Assembly: GCA_965219035.1 (NCBI GenBank)
Contig: CBDCMR010000004.1
Coordinates: 372,001 to 436,000, forward strand
Length of the DNA: 64,000 nt
DNA from: CBDCKN01 sp965219035
GTDB taxonomy: Bacteria > Gemmatimonadota > Gemmatimonadetes > Longimicrobiales > Gaopeijiaceae
Direction: 5' to 3'
Positions 14,841 to 24,550 of this stretch are shown in pieces. Numbering within the stretch: position 1 is the stretch's first letter; every line of letters begins with the position of its first letter. The position numbers and the translations under genes were made by a program. The notes beneath the pieces are model-generated. The model saw nothing but the letters and a program-made list of their open reading frames with translations, had not been told where the DNA came from and made no database searches.

Positions 14841-16556
14841 ATGAAATGCCCGACTCCGGTGTTCCTTCTAGGCCTGGTCGTGGGCTGTGCACCAGATGTG
14901 GTAGCGCCCCGCCAAGCAATGGAAGAAGAGGAATCACCGGCGTCGATGTCATTTGTGGAGAGAACCGGTGAGGCAGGATTCCCTACGACAAGCCCTAGCC
15001 CTCGCCTACGAGCGTCAGACCCAGTATTAAAGCGACTACGAGCGTTGGCGAACGAGCCGCGTCCTCCTCATAATCCGACGGTCGCAACTGGTATCGGCCC
15101 GGCTCCACCTCCGCAGGACAATATGGCCATGATCGGTGGAGTTGCGTCCGGTGACCTCGACGCTGACGGCGACATCGATCTCTTTCTCGTATCAGAGGGC
15201 TCGGAAGTCAATCTCCTGTACTTAAATCGCGGAGACGGCACCTTTCAGGAAGTGGCTGCCGACTACGGTGTTAGCGATACGCCGCTATATGAATCAGGTC
15301 CCCTCTTCGTCGATTATGACGGTGACGGCCACCTGGATTTGATGATTGGCGGTCTCCGGCCGGTGTCTGGCTTGCAACACAATTCTGTCATGGTATTCCG
15401 TAATACGGGGAACGGGAGCTTTGTCGATGTGACACCCGAAACAGGCTTGGTGCTTCCACAGTGGGTGGACACCTACTCGATTACTGCCGGTGATATTGAC
15501 GGGGATAATCTCCTCGACCTGTTTCTCACCCACTGGGCCCTTGCCCCCACCATCGGGCAGCACTTGTTGTGGAGAAACACCGGTGGTGGAAGCTTCGTCG
15601 ACGTGACGAGTCCATACGGTCTGGAAGGGCTCAGGCACACGTTCACAGCTAACTTCTCCGACATCGATCTAGATGGCGATCTCGACATCCTACTTGCGAG
15701 TGACTTCGGGAACAGCAAGGTACTACGCAACGATGGCGGGATTCTGGTGGAGCAACCAGCCTCGGTGCTGACTGATGAGAACGGGATGGGCGCCTCGGTG
15801 GGAGATTACGATAATGATGGGGACCTTGACTGGTTCGTGACCAGCATCTCGGATCCCGATGGCACTGCCGAAGCAAACTGGGGTCTCAGCGGTAACCGGC
15901 TCTACGAAAATGACGGCCAGGGAGAGTACACGGACGTAAGCATTCGGGCAGGTGTTCGGGTGGGATATTGGGGATGGGGAAGTTGTTTCGCCGACTTCGA
16001 CAACGATGGCCACCTCGACCTGTTTCATGTTAATGGCTGGAACACTGTTGAGGCCGATGCTTCAGAGTTCTGGGCGGACCCATCCCGGCTTTTCATGTCC
16101 AATGGGGATGGGACGTTCGTAGAACGATCATCCGATCTCGGCTTGGACGACACCAAACAGGGTCGCGGGGTCGCGTGTTTCGATGCCGACCGGGACGGTG
16201 ATATCGACATTTTCATATCAAACAACCGGGCGTCACCGAGCTTTTACGTCAACGAAGGGACGGGCCTCAATAACTATCTGGAGATCGTGCTTCGGGGTGC
16301 TTCCCCCAATACGCAGGGAATAGGTGCCCGGATAACGGTCATGACGGGGGGAGGGGGACAACAGATTCGGGAAATCCGAGCGGGTAACAACTTCCTTTCC
16401 CAGAGCCCGGCGGAAGCCCACTTTGGACTCGGTGGGGAGCAAACCGTGGATATATCCGTCAGATGGCCGGACGGGAATCTGACGGATCTGGAAGACGTTT
16501 GGGCGAACCAGGTATTAGTGATACCTCACCCGAGTTTACCAGCTCTCGATGAATAG
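14841..16556 (+). CDS. ASPIC/UnbV VCBS-repeat lipoprotein
   Basis: 571 residues. Begins with a lipoprotein signal (PVFLLGLVVGC). The body carries several FG-GAP/VCBS blades with calcium loops of the form DxDxDGxxDL (DLDADGDIDLF, DYDGDGHLDLM, DIDGDNLLDLF, DLDGDLDILL, DYDNDGDLDWF, DFDNDGHLDLF, DADRDGDIDIF), predicting a seven-bladed beta-propeller. The C-terminal 90 residues form an ASPIC/UnbV domain (NNYLEIVLRG, GIGARITV, EIRAGNNFLSQSPAEAHFGLG, VSVRWPDG-like). The family is exported and may bind glycans or polypeptides at the cell surface; substrate unknown. The start lies right behind an ISL3 scrap, so its native promoter may have been replaced. Confidence 0.88.
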   Translation: MKCPTPVFLLGLVVGCAPDVVAPRQAMEEEESPASMSFVERTGEAGFPTTSPSPRLRASDPVLKRLRALANEPRPPHNPTVATGIGPAPPPQDNMAMIGGVASGDLDADGDIDLFLVSEGSEVNLLYLNRGDGTFQEVAADYGVSDTPLYESGPLFVDYDGDGHLDLMIGGLRPVSGLQHNSVMVFRNTGNGSFVDVTPETGLVLPQWVDTYSITAGDIDGDNLLDLFLTHWALAPTIGQHLLWRNTGGGSFVDVTSPYGLEGLRHTFTANFSDIDLDGDLDILLASDFGNSKVLRNDGGILVEQPASVLTDENGMGASVGDYDNDGDLDWFVTSISDPDGTAEANWGLSGNRLYENDGQGEYTDVSIRAGVRVGYWGWGSCFADFDNDGHLDLFHVNGWNTVEADASEFWADPSRLFMSNGDGTFVERSSDLGLDDTKQGRGVACFDADRDGDIDIFISNNRASPSFYVNEGTGLNNYLEIVLRGASPNTQGIGARITVMTGGGGQQIREIRAGNNFLSQSPAEAHFGLGGEQTVDISVRWPDGNLTDLEDVWANQVLVIPHPSLPALDE

Positions 16557-16569
16557 GACCTCAAGAGCC

Positions 16570-16656
16570 TTACTGTTGGCCGTCGCCCCGCTCTTTCAAC
16601 TCCTCGAAGAAGTTGGTGACCACGACGAGCTGCTGCTGGTCGTTGAGGCCCCGCTT
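16570..16656 (-). pseudogene. C-terminal scrap of a TolB-type protein kinase
   Basis: The last codons read LNDQQQLVVVTNFFEELKER then a stop. VV.NWFEELK just before the stop is typical of the C-terminus of TolB-domain Ser/Thr kinases in Acidobacteriota and Gemmatimonadota. Nothing upstream is recognisable. Confidence 0.35.
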
Positions 16657-16925
16657 GGATCATAAGGAATCGACCGTCCGCAGCCACGTCATAGGACTGA
16701 TCCCCCGAGCCAGCTTAGACAGCCGTCCGCCTCATGGACTCGGTAAGCGACCGGGCTCTCAGCGGACCAACAAGCCGGTCATGAGGGCCACGGCCACGGT
16801 CGTGAAGGCGGCGGAGACACACTCCGAAGGCGGCGAAGATAGAGTAGAAACGGCCTAGATAGGCGAAGTTTGCCGAATAGGCCACCCCCCAGGCCGCCCG
16901 CGCCGAAACCGAGCCTCTAAAGCGT
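16657..16925. other. Decayed sequence, possible membrane-protein scrap
   Basis: On the minus strand FYSIFAAFGVC and, in another frame, AAFTTVAVALMTGLLVR before a stop suggest the last helices of a broken membrane protein. No family could be named. Confidence 0.2.
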
Positions 16926-17069
16926 ATGAGTGAAGCCGGTAACCGTTCCAAGGGTAAGTCCTACTTCCGGGCGGAGAAGGCTGACCGCGAGAATCCTTGC
17001 CAATGGGTGGCATACTCGACGAGCCATCCATGTGACCCGGCTTCCCTCCGACCGACCTCCCCTGAGTAA
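16926..17069 (+). CDS. Short EAGNR-KGKSYF peptide ORF, copy 2
   Basis: A 47-codon ORF beginning MSEAGNRSKGKSYF, then AEKADRENPCQWVAYSTS. Shares its first 14 residues and a later W.V with the ORF at 5434. DNA identity is high across the first 45 bp and falls off after. No strong ribosome-binding site. Real small protein or repeated gene piece; not recognised. Confidence 0.4.
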   Translation: MSEAGNRSKGKSYFRAEKADRENPCQWVAYSTSHPCDPASLRPTSPE

Positions 17070-17079
17070 TTAGGGGGAT

Positions 17080-17190
17080 CTAATTATCTGAGGCTGCCTT
17101 TGCGATGGCCTCCAGGAGCTCGTCGGGGTCAACGGGCTTGCTGAGCCTAGATGGTAGATGGCCAAGGCAGTCGGACTTGCGCCAGGCCCG
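17080..17190 (-). pseudogene. Response-regulator receiver domain, C-terminal scrap
   Basis: Ends RLSKPVDPDELLEAIAKA then ASDN and a stop. KPVDPDEL is the conserved Lys loop and last helix of a CheY-like receiver domain. The phospho-acceptor Asp and all earlier strands are absent. Confidence 0.5.
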
Positions 17191-17307
17191 AGGGCGTGTC
17201 GCCTTCCACCCACAAAGACGACATCCCTCTCCGACTTCACCCTGTCGCCTTCCGTCAGGAAAAGCGCCAATTTAGGTGGCCGGCCGTTGAACGAGCTTCC
17301 TGCCTAT

Positions 17308-19803
17308 ATGGACGGAGAATCCGTGCCCGCACTACGAACGGTGCATGTCGAATCCTTCGCGGCCGACCTCGTCCACGGCGCGCGACTCGCCTGGAAGCGT
17401 AAGGGCTTCTCGGCAGCGGTGGTACTCACCCTCGCTCTCGGGATCGGGGGGAGCAGCGCGGCCTTCAGCCTGATCGACGGGGTGGTGCTGCGCCCGCTAC
17501 CGTACCCGGAGTCCGGCCGACTTCACGTCCTGTACGAAGAGAACGACCTCGGAGCTCGACGGCTTCCCTCGTACCCCACCTTCGTCGACTGGGCCACCGA
17601 TGCCGAGTCGTTCGAGGGGATGGCCTTCTTGCGCGGTGCCCCGCTCAACTACGAGACCGACGAGGGCGCCGGGCTGCTCGTCAACGCGTTCGTGTCGGAA
17701 GAATTCTTCTCCGTGATGGGCACCCGGGCGGCACTCGGGCGAGCCTTGAACCGAGACGACTACCGGCCCACCTCAGCCGCCGCCGCAGTCCTATCCGATC
17801 GCGCCTGGCGCCAGTGGTTCGGAGGCGAGGCGGACGCGATGGGGCGCACGATCCGCATGGCAGGGCGCGTCTTCACCATCGTGGGCATCATGCCGCCCAG
17901 ATTCGTTTTTCCCGACTGGGGCGTCGCCACCGACGTTTGGCTCCCCATGACGAGCATGCCCCCGGCCGAACGCGCAGCACTCGAGCAGCGTGACTTCCAC
18001 GCCGACAGCCGGCTCGTCGCCCGTGTTCGCCAGGGCGTCTCCCCGGAACGGGCCCGACTGGAGATGGAAGGCGTGGCCAGTCGGGTCGCCGAAGCGTACC
18101 CCGACTCGGATGGACCATGGAACCGAGTGGCCATCGTGTCTCTACAGGAGTTCGTGGTCGGAAACCTCCGCCCTCGGCTCTTCATGCTCGGCGGAGTCGT
18201 GCTCACCGTGCTGCTCATCGGCTGCCTGAACCTCGGCAACCTCTACGTGATCCAGGGCATGGCGCGCCGTCGCGAGTATGCGATCAGGGCGGTACTGGGC
18301 GCCGACCATCTCAGGGTCCGGCAGCAGTTGGTCACCGAGAGCCTGGTGCTCACCGGTTTAGGAGGTGTGCTCGGGGTGCTGGCAGCCGTTGGGGTCCTCG
18401 ATTGGGTGCGCCAGGGGGGTCTTCCCGCACTGTCACGTACCGGCGAGGTGGCACTAGACCTCCGTGTGCTCGCGTTCGCCGCCTTGCTCACGATAGGCAC
18501 GGCTCTGCTCTTCGCTGCGACGGGAGCTCGCAACGCTGGCTCCGCACGAATCATGGAGAAGGGCGCGTTACGTAGTGGAGCCTCGGTGGCCAGTTGGAGA
18601 TGGCTGCCCGCCTGGGTTCAGTCGGCGCAGGTCGGGCTGACGTTCGTCCTGCTCGTGGGAGCCGCGCTGCTGACTCAGAGTCTCTGGCATCTGACCCGGG
18701 TCGAACCCGGATTCGACCCGGTCCGCCTGGTGACTATTCGCATCAACCCACCCTCACCGGCCTACGACGGAGCCGGAGCCGCCATCGACCTATACACCCG
18801 CCTTCTGGAGTCGGTGGGCTCGGTTACGGGTGTCGAGGGTGTCGGCCTGACCAACCACGGTCCCGGGAGCAATGCCGGGGCCGCAACCCCAGCTGCGGTC
18901 GACGGCCCCCCCGGCCAGTCGGCTCGTGCTTTCCCCGTGATGTACCGCACGGTGTCGGCCGGCTACTTCTCGCTGCTCGGCATCCCGCTACTCGAAGGCC
19001 GCGACTTCGACGAGAACGACCTGGCCTCTGGCCCGGGACCCATCATCATCAACGAGACGCTCGCTCAACAATGGGGCGAGGAGTCGCCACTCGGTCAGAC
19101 TTTAGGTGTCCTCAAGGCCGCGAGAACCCGCTCTGACTTCGGTGAGCCGCTGGTCGGTCGGGTCGTGGGAGTGACCGCAGACATGTACCGGCCTGGGTCG
19201 GACGAGGACCCACCCGCGGTGGTGTTCGTGCCCTTCTCACATAACCCTTGGTCAGAGGTGAGCGTTCTGGCCCGCACCACCGGGCCGCCTGCGCCCCTTT
19301 TGGGGGCCATTGAGGGTGCGGTGAAGGCCGTCGATGTGGCCATTCCCGTGAGCGGGCAATTCGTGGGGGCCTCGACCGTCGAGGCGTTGCGCGCGAGGGC
19401 GACCTACAACCAACGCCTCAACGCGACACTGGTAGGGGCGTTCGCCCTGATCGCGCTCCTGTTGGCGACGGTCGGCATGTACGGTGTCACCGCCTTCGCG
19501 GTGTCTCTGGAGACGAGGGCCATCGGAGTTCGCATGGCCCTGGGGGCAACCAACCTGGCCGTGATGAGAGCCGTCCTGAGACGAGTCCTCGTGATCACCG
19601 CGACGGGCCTCGCCCTCGGCGCCCTGGTCGCGGTCGCGCTGGGGCGCCTTCTGACCGGGCTCCTGTTTCAGGTCCAGTCGTCCGACCCTGTGACGTTCTT
19701 GGCGATCGGGGTCGTTACTACAATCGTGGCGATCGTGGCAGGTTACCTGCCGGCTCGGCGAGCGGGTAGGATCGATCCGCTCGTGGCGCTCTGGACAGAC
19801 TGA
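17308..19803 (+). CDS. ADOP-type ABC permease (MacB/FtsX duplicated)
   Basis: 831 residues if read from ATG 17308; the frame is open from 17158, but that extension overlaps a response-regulator scrap and is unlike the family. Two MacB-PCD/FtsX units in tandem: first membrane helix with FSAAVVLTLALGIGGSSAAF then PLPYPESGRL, first FtsX block near residues 290-420, a second helix-PCD near 440-690 and a final FtsX block (ETRAIGVRMALGAT, then PARRAGRIDP) at the C-terminus. This is the Acidobacterial Duplicated Orphan Permease architecture, which lacks a fixed ATPase neighbour, as here. Likely exports a peptide or macrolide-like molecule. No PadR regulator is adjacent. Confidence 0.88.
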   Translation: MDGESVPALRTVHVESFAADLVHGARLAWKRKGFSAAVVLTLALGIGGSSAAFSLIDGVVLRPLPYPESGRLHVLYEENDLGARRLPSYPTFVDWATDAESFEGMAFLRGAPLNYETDEGAGLLVNAFVSEEFFSVMGTRAALGRALNRDDYRPTSAAAAVLSDRAWRQWFGGEADAMGRTIRMAGRVFTIVGIMPPRFVFPDWGVATDVWLPMTSMPPAERAALEQRDFHADSRLVARVRQGVSPERARLEMEGVASRVAEAYPDSDGPWNRVAIVSLQEFVVGNLRPRLFMLGGVVLTVLLIGCLNLGNLYVIQGMARRREYAIRAVLGADHLRVRQQLVTESLVLTGLGGVLGVLAAVGVLDWVRQGGLPALSRTGEVALDLRVLAFAALLTIGTALLFAATGARNAGSARIMEKGALRSGASVASWRWLPAWVQSAQVGLTFVLLVGAALLTQSLWHLTRVEPGFDPVRLVTIRINPPSPAYDGAGAAIDLYTRLLESVGSVTGVEGVGLTNHGPGSNAGAATPAAVDGPPGQSARAFPVMYRTVSAGYFSLLGIPLLEGRDFDENDLASGPGPIIINETLAQQWGEESPLGQTLGVLKAARTRSDFGEPLVGRVVGVTADMYRPGSDEDPPAVVFVPFSHNPWSEVSVLARTTGPPAPLLGAIEGAVKAVDVAIPVSGQFVGASTVEALRARATYNQRLNATLVGAFALIALLLATVGMYGVTAFAVSLETRAIGVRMALGATNLAVMRAVLRRVLVITATGLALGALVAVALGRLLTGLLFQVQSSDPVTFLAIGVVTTIVAIVAGYLPARRAGRIDPLVALWTD

Positions 19804-19849
19804 GCGGCACGAATTCCGGCCCGCTTCCTGACGAGACCTCTTCCAGGAC

Positions 19850-19868
19850 GGGAGGCGTGTCGCCTCCC
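19850..19868 (+). terminator. Terminator-like hairpin after the ADOP permease
   Basis: GGGAGGCG-TGT-CGCCTCCC, an 8-bp perfect stem with a 3-base loop, 47 bp after the stop, followed by TCCCCATTTCT. The T-run is weak, so efficiency is uncertain. Confidence 0.5.
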
Positions 19869-20023
19869 TCCCCATTTCTGTGAGGGCTTCCAGCGCTTTC
19901 CCGGACCTGGTGTCCTTATCTATGGGGTTCGAAAAACCGCGATCCCCGGTCCGCTGGCGCAGGCCCCGGTGGGCAGTCTGGGCAACCACACCCAACGGCT
20001 GACCTCCTTACCGGAGGAGTCAA

Positions 20024-20212
20024 ATGACGAAGGACGAGAGAGGACGACGAGGCAAGACCCTCTGTGCCACACTCGTGGAGGATATCGCCAAGGTCGCATC
20101 ACCGGGACTCGGTCGATGGCCCGATGCGTGGGAAATCGTCGGTGAGGAGTCGGCGGACTTCATGGACGCACTGTTGTCGTGGGAGGAGACCGGCGAGCCC
20201 GATCTCACTTAA
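20024..20212 (+). CDS. Small hypothetical protein
   Basis: 62 residues, start supported by CCGGAGGAG seven bases upstream. Soluble, acidic C-terminus (GEESADFMDALLSWEETGEP) and basic N-terminus (TKDERGRRGK). No known domain. The last 4 bp overlap the stop of the convergent gene at 20209. Likely a real short gene; function unknown. Confidence 0.5.
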   Translation: MTKDERGRRGKTLCATLVEDIAKVASPGLGRWPDAWEIVGEESADFMDALLSWEETGEPDLT

Positions 20213-20598
20213 TTCCCTCCGAAGCACCCGACAATCTTCGTTCTGTCCTCGCTTCTCCTTTGGCACACCACGACGACGACGATTAGGGCGACCACGAGGA
20301 GGACGGCGAGACCGATCACCAGCTTTTTGGAGTTGTCAGTTTCTTCCTGGAGTGCATCGCCTCGGGGATTGAGGGCCACGGCGAGGCCCAAGTTCGGTGT
20401 CGGTAGGAGCGCGTCCACTGGGTTCGTCATGGGCAGAGCAAGGAAGCCGGGCGCCAGCGAACGCTCTAGTGTCGTATCCAGTGTGACGGGCTGTGCAGGG
20501 GCGGGAACGTCATGCTGCTGAGGAGCTTGTGCGAGCACCTGGGTGGCAGGTGTCGCGAACATCACGACTGTGAGTACGAAGACTACAGCACCTCTCAT
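20209..20598 (-). CDS. Small exported protein with C-terminal membrane helix
   Basis: 129 residues from ATG 20598 behind CAGGAGGC. N-terminal signal peptide (VVFVLTVVMFATPATQ, cleavage near VLAQ), a Pro/Ala/Gln-rich linker, a segment with PVDALLPTPNLGLAVALNP, then a membrane helix (LVIGLAVLLVVALIVVVVV) and a short basic tail. Similar proteins with this layout are common beside Gemmatimonadota export genes, but no function is known to me. Convergent with 20024. Confidence 0.6.
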   Translation of the reverse strand: MRGAVVFVLTVVMFATPATQVLAQAPQQHDVPAPAQPVTLDTTLERSLAPGFLALPMTNPVDALLPTPNLGLAVALNPRGDALQEETDNSKKLVIGLAVLLVVALIVVVVVCQRRSEDRTKIVGCFGGN

Positions 20599-20904
20599 GG
20601 TGCCTCCTGAGGGTGGAGGTGCCAGGGGGGACAAACACCAAAGGTTGGTCCAGCTTTTTCAAGAGTCAAGTGAGACGACTTGAGGACACCGATTGGCTTC
20701 GCGGAGCGATCCCCTTCACCCCCTCCACTCGTGGGTCCATGCTGGGCGCCTCTGCCCGCCTCCGCGTCGGGCCGGATGGCGCGGCGCTTGAGGGTTCAAC
20801 CACGTGAGCGCCGCCCGAGACGGCACGCTACGCCGGGTCACGGGATTCCAGGCGGGCTGACAGCGGCGCGCTCGGACACGTCCCACTCGATCGGCTCGTG
20901 CCAG
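20599..20904. other. Intergenic region with one inverted repeat
   Basis: 306 bp upstream of the small exported protein. TCAAGT-N6-ACTTGA at 20666..20683 is a perfect 6-bp inverted repeat 68-85 bp before its start and could be an operator. Nothing else seen. Confidence 0.4.
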
Positions 20905-21687
20905 TCAGGTCTTGGATCCGCGCTTTCTGGATGCCTCCGTTCCCACTTTGCGTAGGGCTCCCCGCTTGGCAACGATGAGCGCCCGGGGCCGTTGCACCAG
21001 AACACCCTCGTAGATCCAGCTATTCAGGGCCGTCGTCACCGTCGAACGGTGTACTCCGGCAAGCTCGGCAAGCTCCTGGTGAGTGAACCAGTGCTCGAGT
21101 CGGATCCGACGGCCGTCGTCGTCGCCGAGGCGATACGCCAGGTCGAGGAGAACGTCCGCAATGCGAGCTCTCGATGAAGAGCCGGAGGAGCCGGCGATGC
21201 GACGGGCGATCGCCAGGTCGCGATCATAACTGGCCAGTAGGGTTGTGAACGTGGCTGGCGAGCCCCGCAAGGCCTTGACCACCCCGGCTCCACACAGCGA
21301 AAGGACCGCGCAGGCCGACCCGGCGACCGCGGTGTAACGTCGAGGTGTGGGCGTCAGGGCGCTATCCGGAAGGACCATGTGGCGCCTAGCGAACGACCTG
21401 GTGGAGGGGGGACCACCGGGCGATGCGATGGCGGCGCCGGACTTTGAGTTGGCGATGGCCTCTTCCCCGAAGAGCTCGCCCGGACCGACAATCGCAACCG
21501 TGCGCTCCGAGCCCCCGCCCGTGCGCGGAAGCATGAGGCGAACGTGACCTGCCTGGACCACAAGAACAACGTCGGCCTCGTCTCCACGTCTGTGGATCGT
21601 CTTTCCCTTCCGGTACTCGACGGGCGTGGCGGACTCGATCAGTCGGGTGAGCTTGCGATCGCGAACCGGAATCACCTTGAGGGGCAT
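20905..21687 (-). CDS. Crp/Fnr-family transcription regulator
   Basis: 260 residues. Residues about 15-90 match the cyclic-nucleotide-binding beta-barrel (ESATPVEYRKGKTIHRRGDE, VVQAGHVRLMLP, VGPGELFGEEAI). The segment after that (about 95-130) is irregular and longer than usual. The dimer helix (SYDRDLAIARRIAGSSGSSS) is followed by a winged HTH at about 200-235 (FTHQELAELAGVHRSTVTTA). No 4Fe-4S cysteine cluster at the N-terminus, so it is not a classical oxygen-sensing Fnr; ligand unknown. Divergent from the choice-of-anchor-B gene, which it might control across the 283-bp gap. Confidence 0.85.
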   Translation of the reverse strand: MPLKVIPVRDRKLTRLIESATPVEYRKGKTIHRRGDEADVVLVVQAGHVRLMLPRTGGGSERTVAIVGPGELFGEEAIANSKSGAAIASPGGPPSTRSFARRHMVLPDSALTPTPRRYTAVAGSACAVLSLCGAGVVKALRGSPATFTTLLASYDRDLAIARRIAGSSGSSSRARIADVLLDLAYRLGDDDGRRIRLEHWFTHQELAELAGVHRSTVTTALNSWIYEGVLVQRPRALIVAKRGALRKVGTEASRKRGSKT

Positions 21688-21970
21688 GCGTGCTCTCTTC
21701 TATACATGCTGCGCCCGATGCCTCCGCCTCGCTTCCGGCCCTCTTCCGAGTGCCCGGATCCGGCAGCATCCCTCGACGCGGGTGCCTCGCATCCGGGGAG
21801 CTTATGGGTCGGGAACTTCCTGCGCCAGCGCCCGTGCCCAACGAATCGTGAGTGGCCGTTCTCGCCGTCTTCGGGACACAACCGTACCTTGCGAATCGAC
21901 CGATGCTCGGCGGGGACGTAGATCTCCACCCGTAAGCGGTCGACATCCCATTTGCCATCCTGGAGGTACC

Positions 21971-24421
21971 ATGCGTTCCCTGCGCCCACTTCTGATGTCC
22001 CTGGCTCTGCTCGCGGTGGCGGGAGTGCCCACCCTCGCCCAGTCGGGCTCGTTTGGGCATGCCATCGTAGTCGGCGATGACGAGCTGATTGTCTCAGAGC
22101 CCAACACCACCTTTCGGGCGGGCGCCGTCTACGTGTACCGCAAGGTTGGCGATGGCTGGCAGGAGGCGGCGCAGATCCACGCGCCCGACACGGAGCGGGC
22201 CGACGGCTTCGGTACCGTCCTGGCCGCCACCGGCAACACGCTCATCGTGGGTCAGCGGGGTGGCCCGCTCCACACCTATGAGAGGGACGGCCAGCGCTGG
22301 CGCCACACCGGCACCGTCTCCGGGGACGGCGTGAACGGCACGGATCCGGGGTGCAGCGAGTACGGGTACTGCGGCACCGAGTTCGGAATCGAGCTTGCCA
22401 CGCATGGCGACTGGCTGCTTGTGGGCGAGCCGGGCACGATTCCCACACCTCGACGGCGTCCCCCAGGTACCCCTGCGGAGCCCCTGCCCGAAATTCCGCC
22501 CGGCGTCGTCCATGCGTTTCAAAAGGGCACAGATGGTACCTGGACCCAGCGGGGGAGCCTCCGGCCTGCCGACGGCGTGGAGAGTGACCGCTTTGGCGCC
22601 ACCATCGTCCTCGCGGACGGGCGAGCGCTCATCGGCGCACCGAATTGGAGCGTCACCGGTGACGACAAGATCGAGGGCGTGGGCCGCGTCTACGAGTTCC
22701 GCCTGGAGGACGGCCAGTGGCGAGAGACCGGAGTGCTCGACTCCAGAATCGAGCAGGGCGCCAACTTCGGGATTTCCATCGCAATGCAGGGCGACGCTGC
22801 GGCGATCGGCTCTCCGGGCAGTGGGGAGGGCCACGGAGCCGCCTTCCTCTTCCGCCGTGACCCCGGTACGGGAGCATGGTCCGAGCAGTCGCGGCTCGCG
22901 GCTTTCAGCAGCGTCGCTGGCGATCGCTTCGGCGATGCCGTGGCCCTCGACGGTAACGACGTCTGGGTGGGCGCGCCGGCTCCCCGGGGGAACGACATGG
23001 GGACCGTGTACGTATATCGCGGCCAAGAAGATACGTACGGGCTCGACGCCCCCCGCCGGATCCGCCTAACGGAGACGGTTACCAGGGACGCCTTCGGCGA
23101 CAAGATCTTCGCAGGAGGTGGCGTGGCCGCCGTCGTGGCCACGGGCATGCACCACCGGTCCGGCTCCGTCTACGTCTACGAGCGTGACGCGGCCGGCGAC
23201 TGGCGGGGCGGCGACATGCTGGTGAGCGCGCCCGACGCCCTGAGAGCGCTGGTGGGCGAGGAGCGCAGGTGCACCGACGGCAACGTCGGTCCATTCGACT
23301 GCAACGGTGTGGAGCTCCTGGCCTTCGTGCCCAACTCGATCCTGCGGGCGGGGGCCAACGCGCGCGGCGTGCGAACCAACGACAACTGGGGCTGGACGGA
23401 CCCCGAGACCGGCCGCGAGTATGCCCTGGTGGGCCGGAACGACGGCACCTCGTTCATCGACATCACGGACCCTGTGAACCCCGTGCTCATCGGCGACCTG
23501 CCGAAGCCCGACGACACGCCGCCCTCACAGCTTTGGCGCGACATCAAGACCTACAAGGACCACGCCTTCATCGTGGCCGACGGCGCCGGCGCCCACGGCA
23601 TGCAGGTCTTCGACCTGACCCGGCTGCGCAGCGTGGCCGACCCGCCGGAGCTCTTCGAGGCGGACGTGCACTACACGCTCATCAACAGCTCCCACAACAT
23701 CATCATTAACGAGGAGACTGGTTTCGCCTATACCGTGGGGAACCGGGACGGCGGCGAGACGTGCGGTGGCGGGCTGCACATGATCAACATCCAGGACCCC
23801 CGTAATCCCGAGTTCGCAGGCTGCTTCGTGGAGGAGCGCGGCACGCACGACTCCCAGTGCGTCATCTACCGGGGGCCCGACGCCGCCTACCAGGGCCGGG
23901 AGCTCTGCCTGAACCTGAACGGGAGCTTCTTCGCCATCTCCGACGTCACGGACAAGGACAACCCGGTGGCGGTGGCGCGCTCCACGTCCCCCAACGCGGC
24001 CTACATCCATCAGGGGTGGCTGACGGAGGACCACCGCTACTTCTTCGTGGACGACGAGAGCGACGTGATCCGGGGCAATGTGTCGACCACCCGCACCCTC
24101 ATCTGGGACCTGAGCGACGTGGAAGACCCGGTGCTGACCAAGCAGTTCATGGGCTCCATGACCGCCAGCGCACACAACCTGTACGTGAAGGACGGCCACG
24201 TCTATCAGGCGAACTACCGGTACGGGCTCCACATTCTGGACATCTCCGATCCCGAGAACCCCCGTGAGGTCGGCTCCTTCGACACGTCGCCGTATCAGAC
24301 GGGCCCGGGCTTCAGCGGCGCTTGGAGCAACTACCCGTTCTTCGAGAGCGGCACGGTCATCGTCACGAGTGTGCAGGAGGGTCTATTCATCCTGAAGAAA
24401 CGGGATCAGCCGGTGTTCTAG
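21971..24421 (+). CDS. Secreted choice-of-anchor-B / LVIVD beta-propeller protein
   Basis: 816 residues from ATG 21971 behind CTGGAGG. Residues 1-24 are a signal peptide ending TLAQ. Residues about 25-400 are FG-GAP/integrin-like blades with repeated DRFG and GAVYVY motifs. Residues about 430-810 match choice-of-anchor-B/LVIVD proteins: RNDGTSFIDITDPVNPVLIG, HGMQVFDLTRLR, SSHNIIINEETGFAYTVG, GLHMINIQDPRNPEFAGC, ASAHNLYVKDGHVYQANY, GLHILDISDPENPREVGSFD. Such proteins are exported and bind an unknown partner. Stands alone on its strand, divergent from the Crp-type regulator. Confidence 0.9.
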   Translation: MRSLRPLLMSLALLAVAGVPTLAQSGSFGHAIVVGDDELIVSEPNTTFRAGAVYVYRKVGDGWQEAAQIHAPDTERADGFGTVLAATGNTLIVGQRGGPLHTYERDGQRWRHTGTVSGDGVNGTDPGCSEYGYCGTEFGIELATHGDWLLVGEPGTIPTPRRRPPGTPAEPLPEIPPGVVHAFQKGTDGTWTQRGSLRPADGVESDRFGATIVLADGRALIGAPNWSVTGDDKIEGVGRVYEFRLEDGQWRETGVLDSRIEQGANFGISIAMQGDAAAIGSPGSGEGHGAAFLFRRDPGTGAWSEQSRLAAFSSVAGDRFGDAVALDGNDVWVGAPAPRGNDMGTVYVYRGQEDTYGLDAPRRIRLTETVTRDAFGDKIFAGGGVAAVVATGMHHRSGSVYVYERDAAGDWRGGDMLVSAPDALRALVGEERRCTDGNVGPFDCNGVELLAFVPNSILRAGANARGVRTNDNWGWTDPETGREYALVGRNDGTSFIDITDPVNPVLIGDLPKPDDTPPSQLWRDIKTYKDHAFIVADGAGAHGMQVFDLTRLRSVADPPELFEADVHYTLINSSHNIIINEETGFAYTVGNRDGGETCGGGLHMINIQDPRNPEFAGCFVEERGTHDSQCVIYRGPDAAYQGRELCLNLNGSFFAISDVTDKDNPVAVARSTSPNAAYIHQGWLTEDHRYFFVDDESDVIRGNVSTTRTLIWDLSDVEDPVLTKQFMGSMTASAHNLYVKDGHVYQANYRYGLHILDISDPENPREVGSFDTSPYQTGPGFSGAWSNYPFFESGTVIVTSVQEGLFILKKRDQPVF

Positions 24422-24550
24422 GACGAATTCGAAAGCCCATTCCTCGACTGGCCGCGGAGCACGCGCCACCGGCCTCACGCAAGGAAAGGAAGACCGCCAT
24501 GCCGCAGCCGTGCGAGCACGTCAACGCCCTACCTTCGATCCCCCCCGAGG

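Noticed and set aside
17158..17307. N-terminal extension of the ADOP permease
   Set aside because: This part overlaps a receiver-domain scrap on the other strand and does not resemble any ADOP N-terminus; start moved to 17308.
20666..20683. TCAAGT-N6-ACTTGA as an Fnr/Crp site
   Set aside because: Half-sites have opposite orientation and different spacing from TTGAT-N4-ATCAA; kept only as an anonymous inverted repeat.
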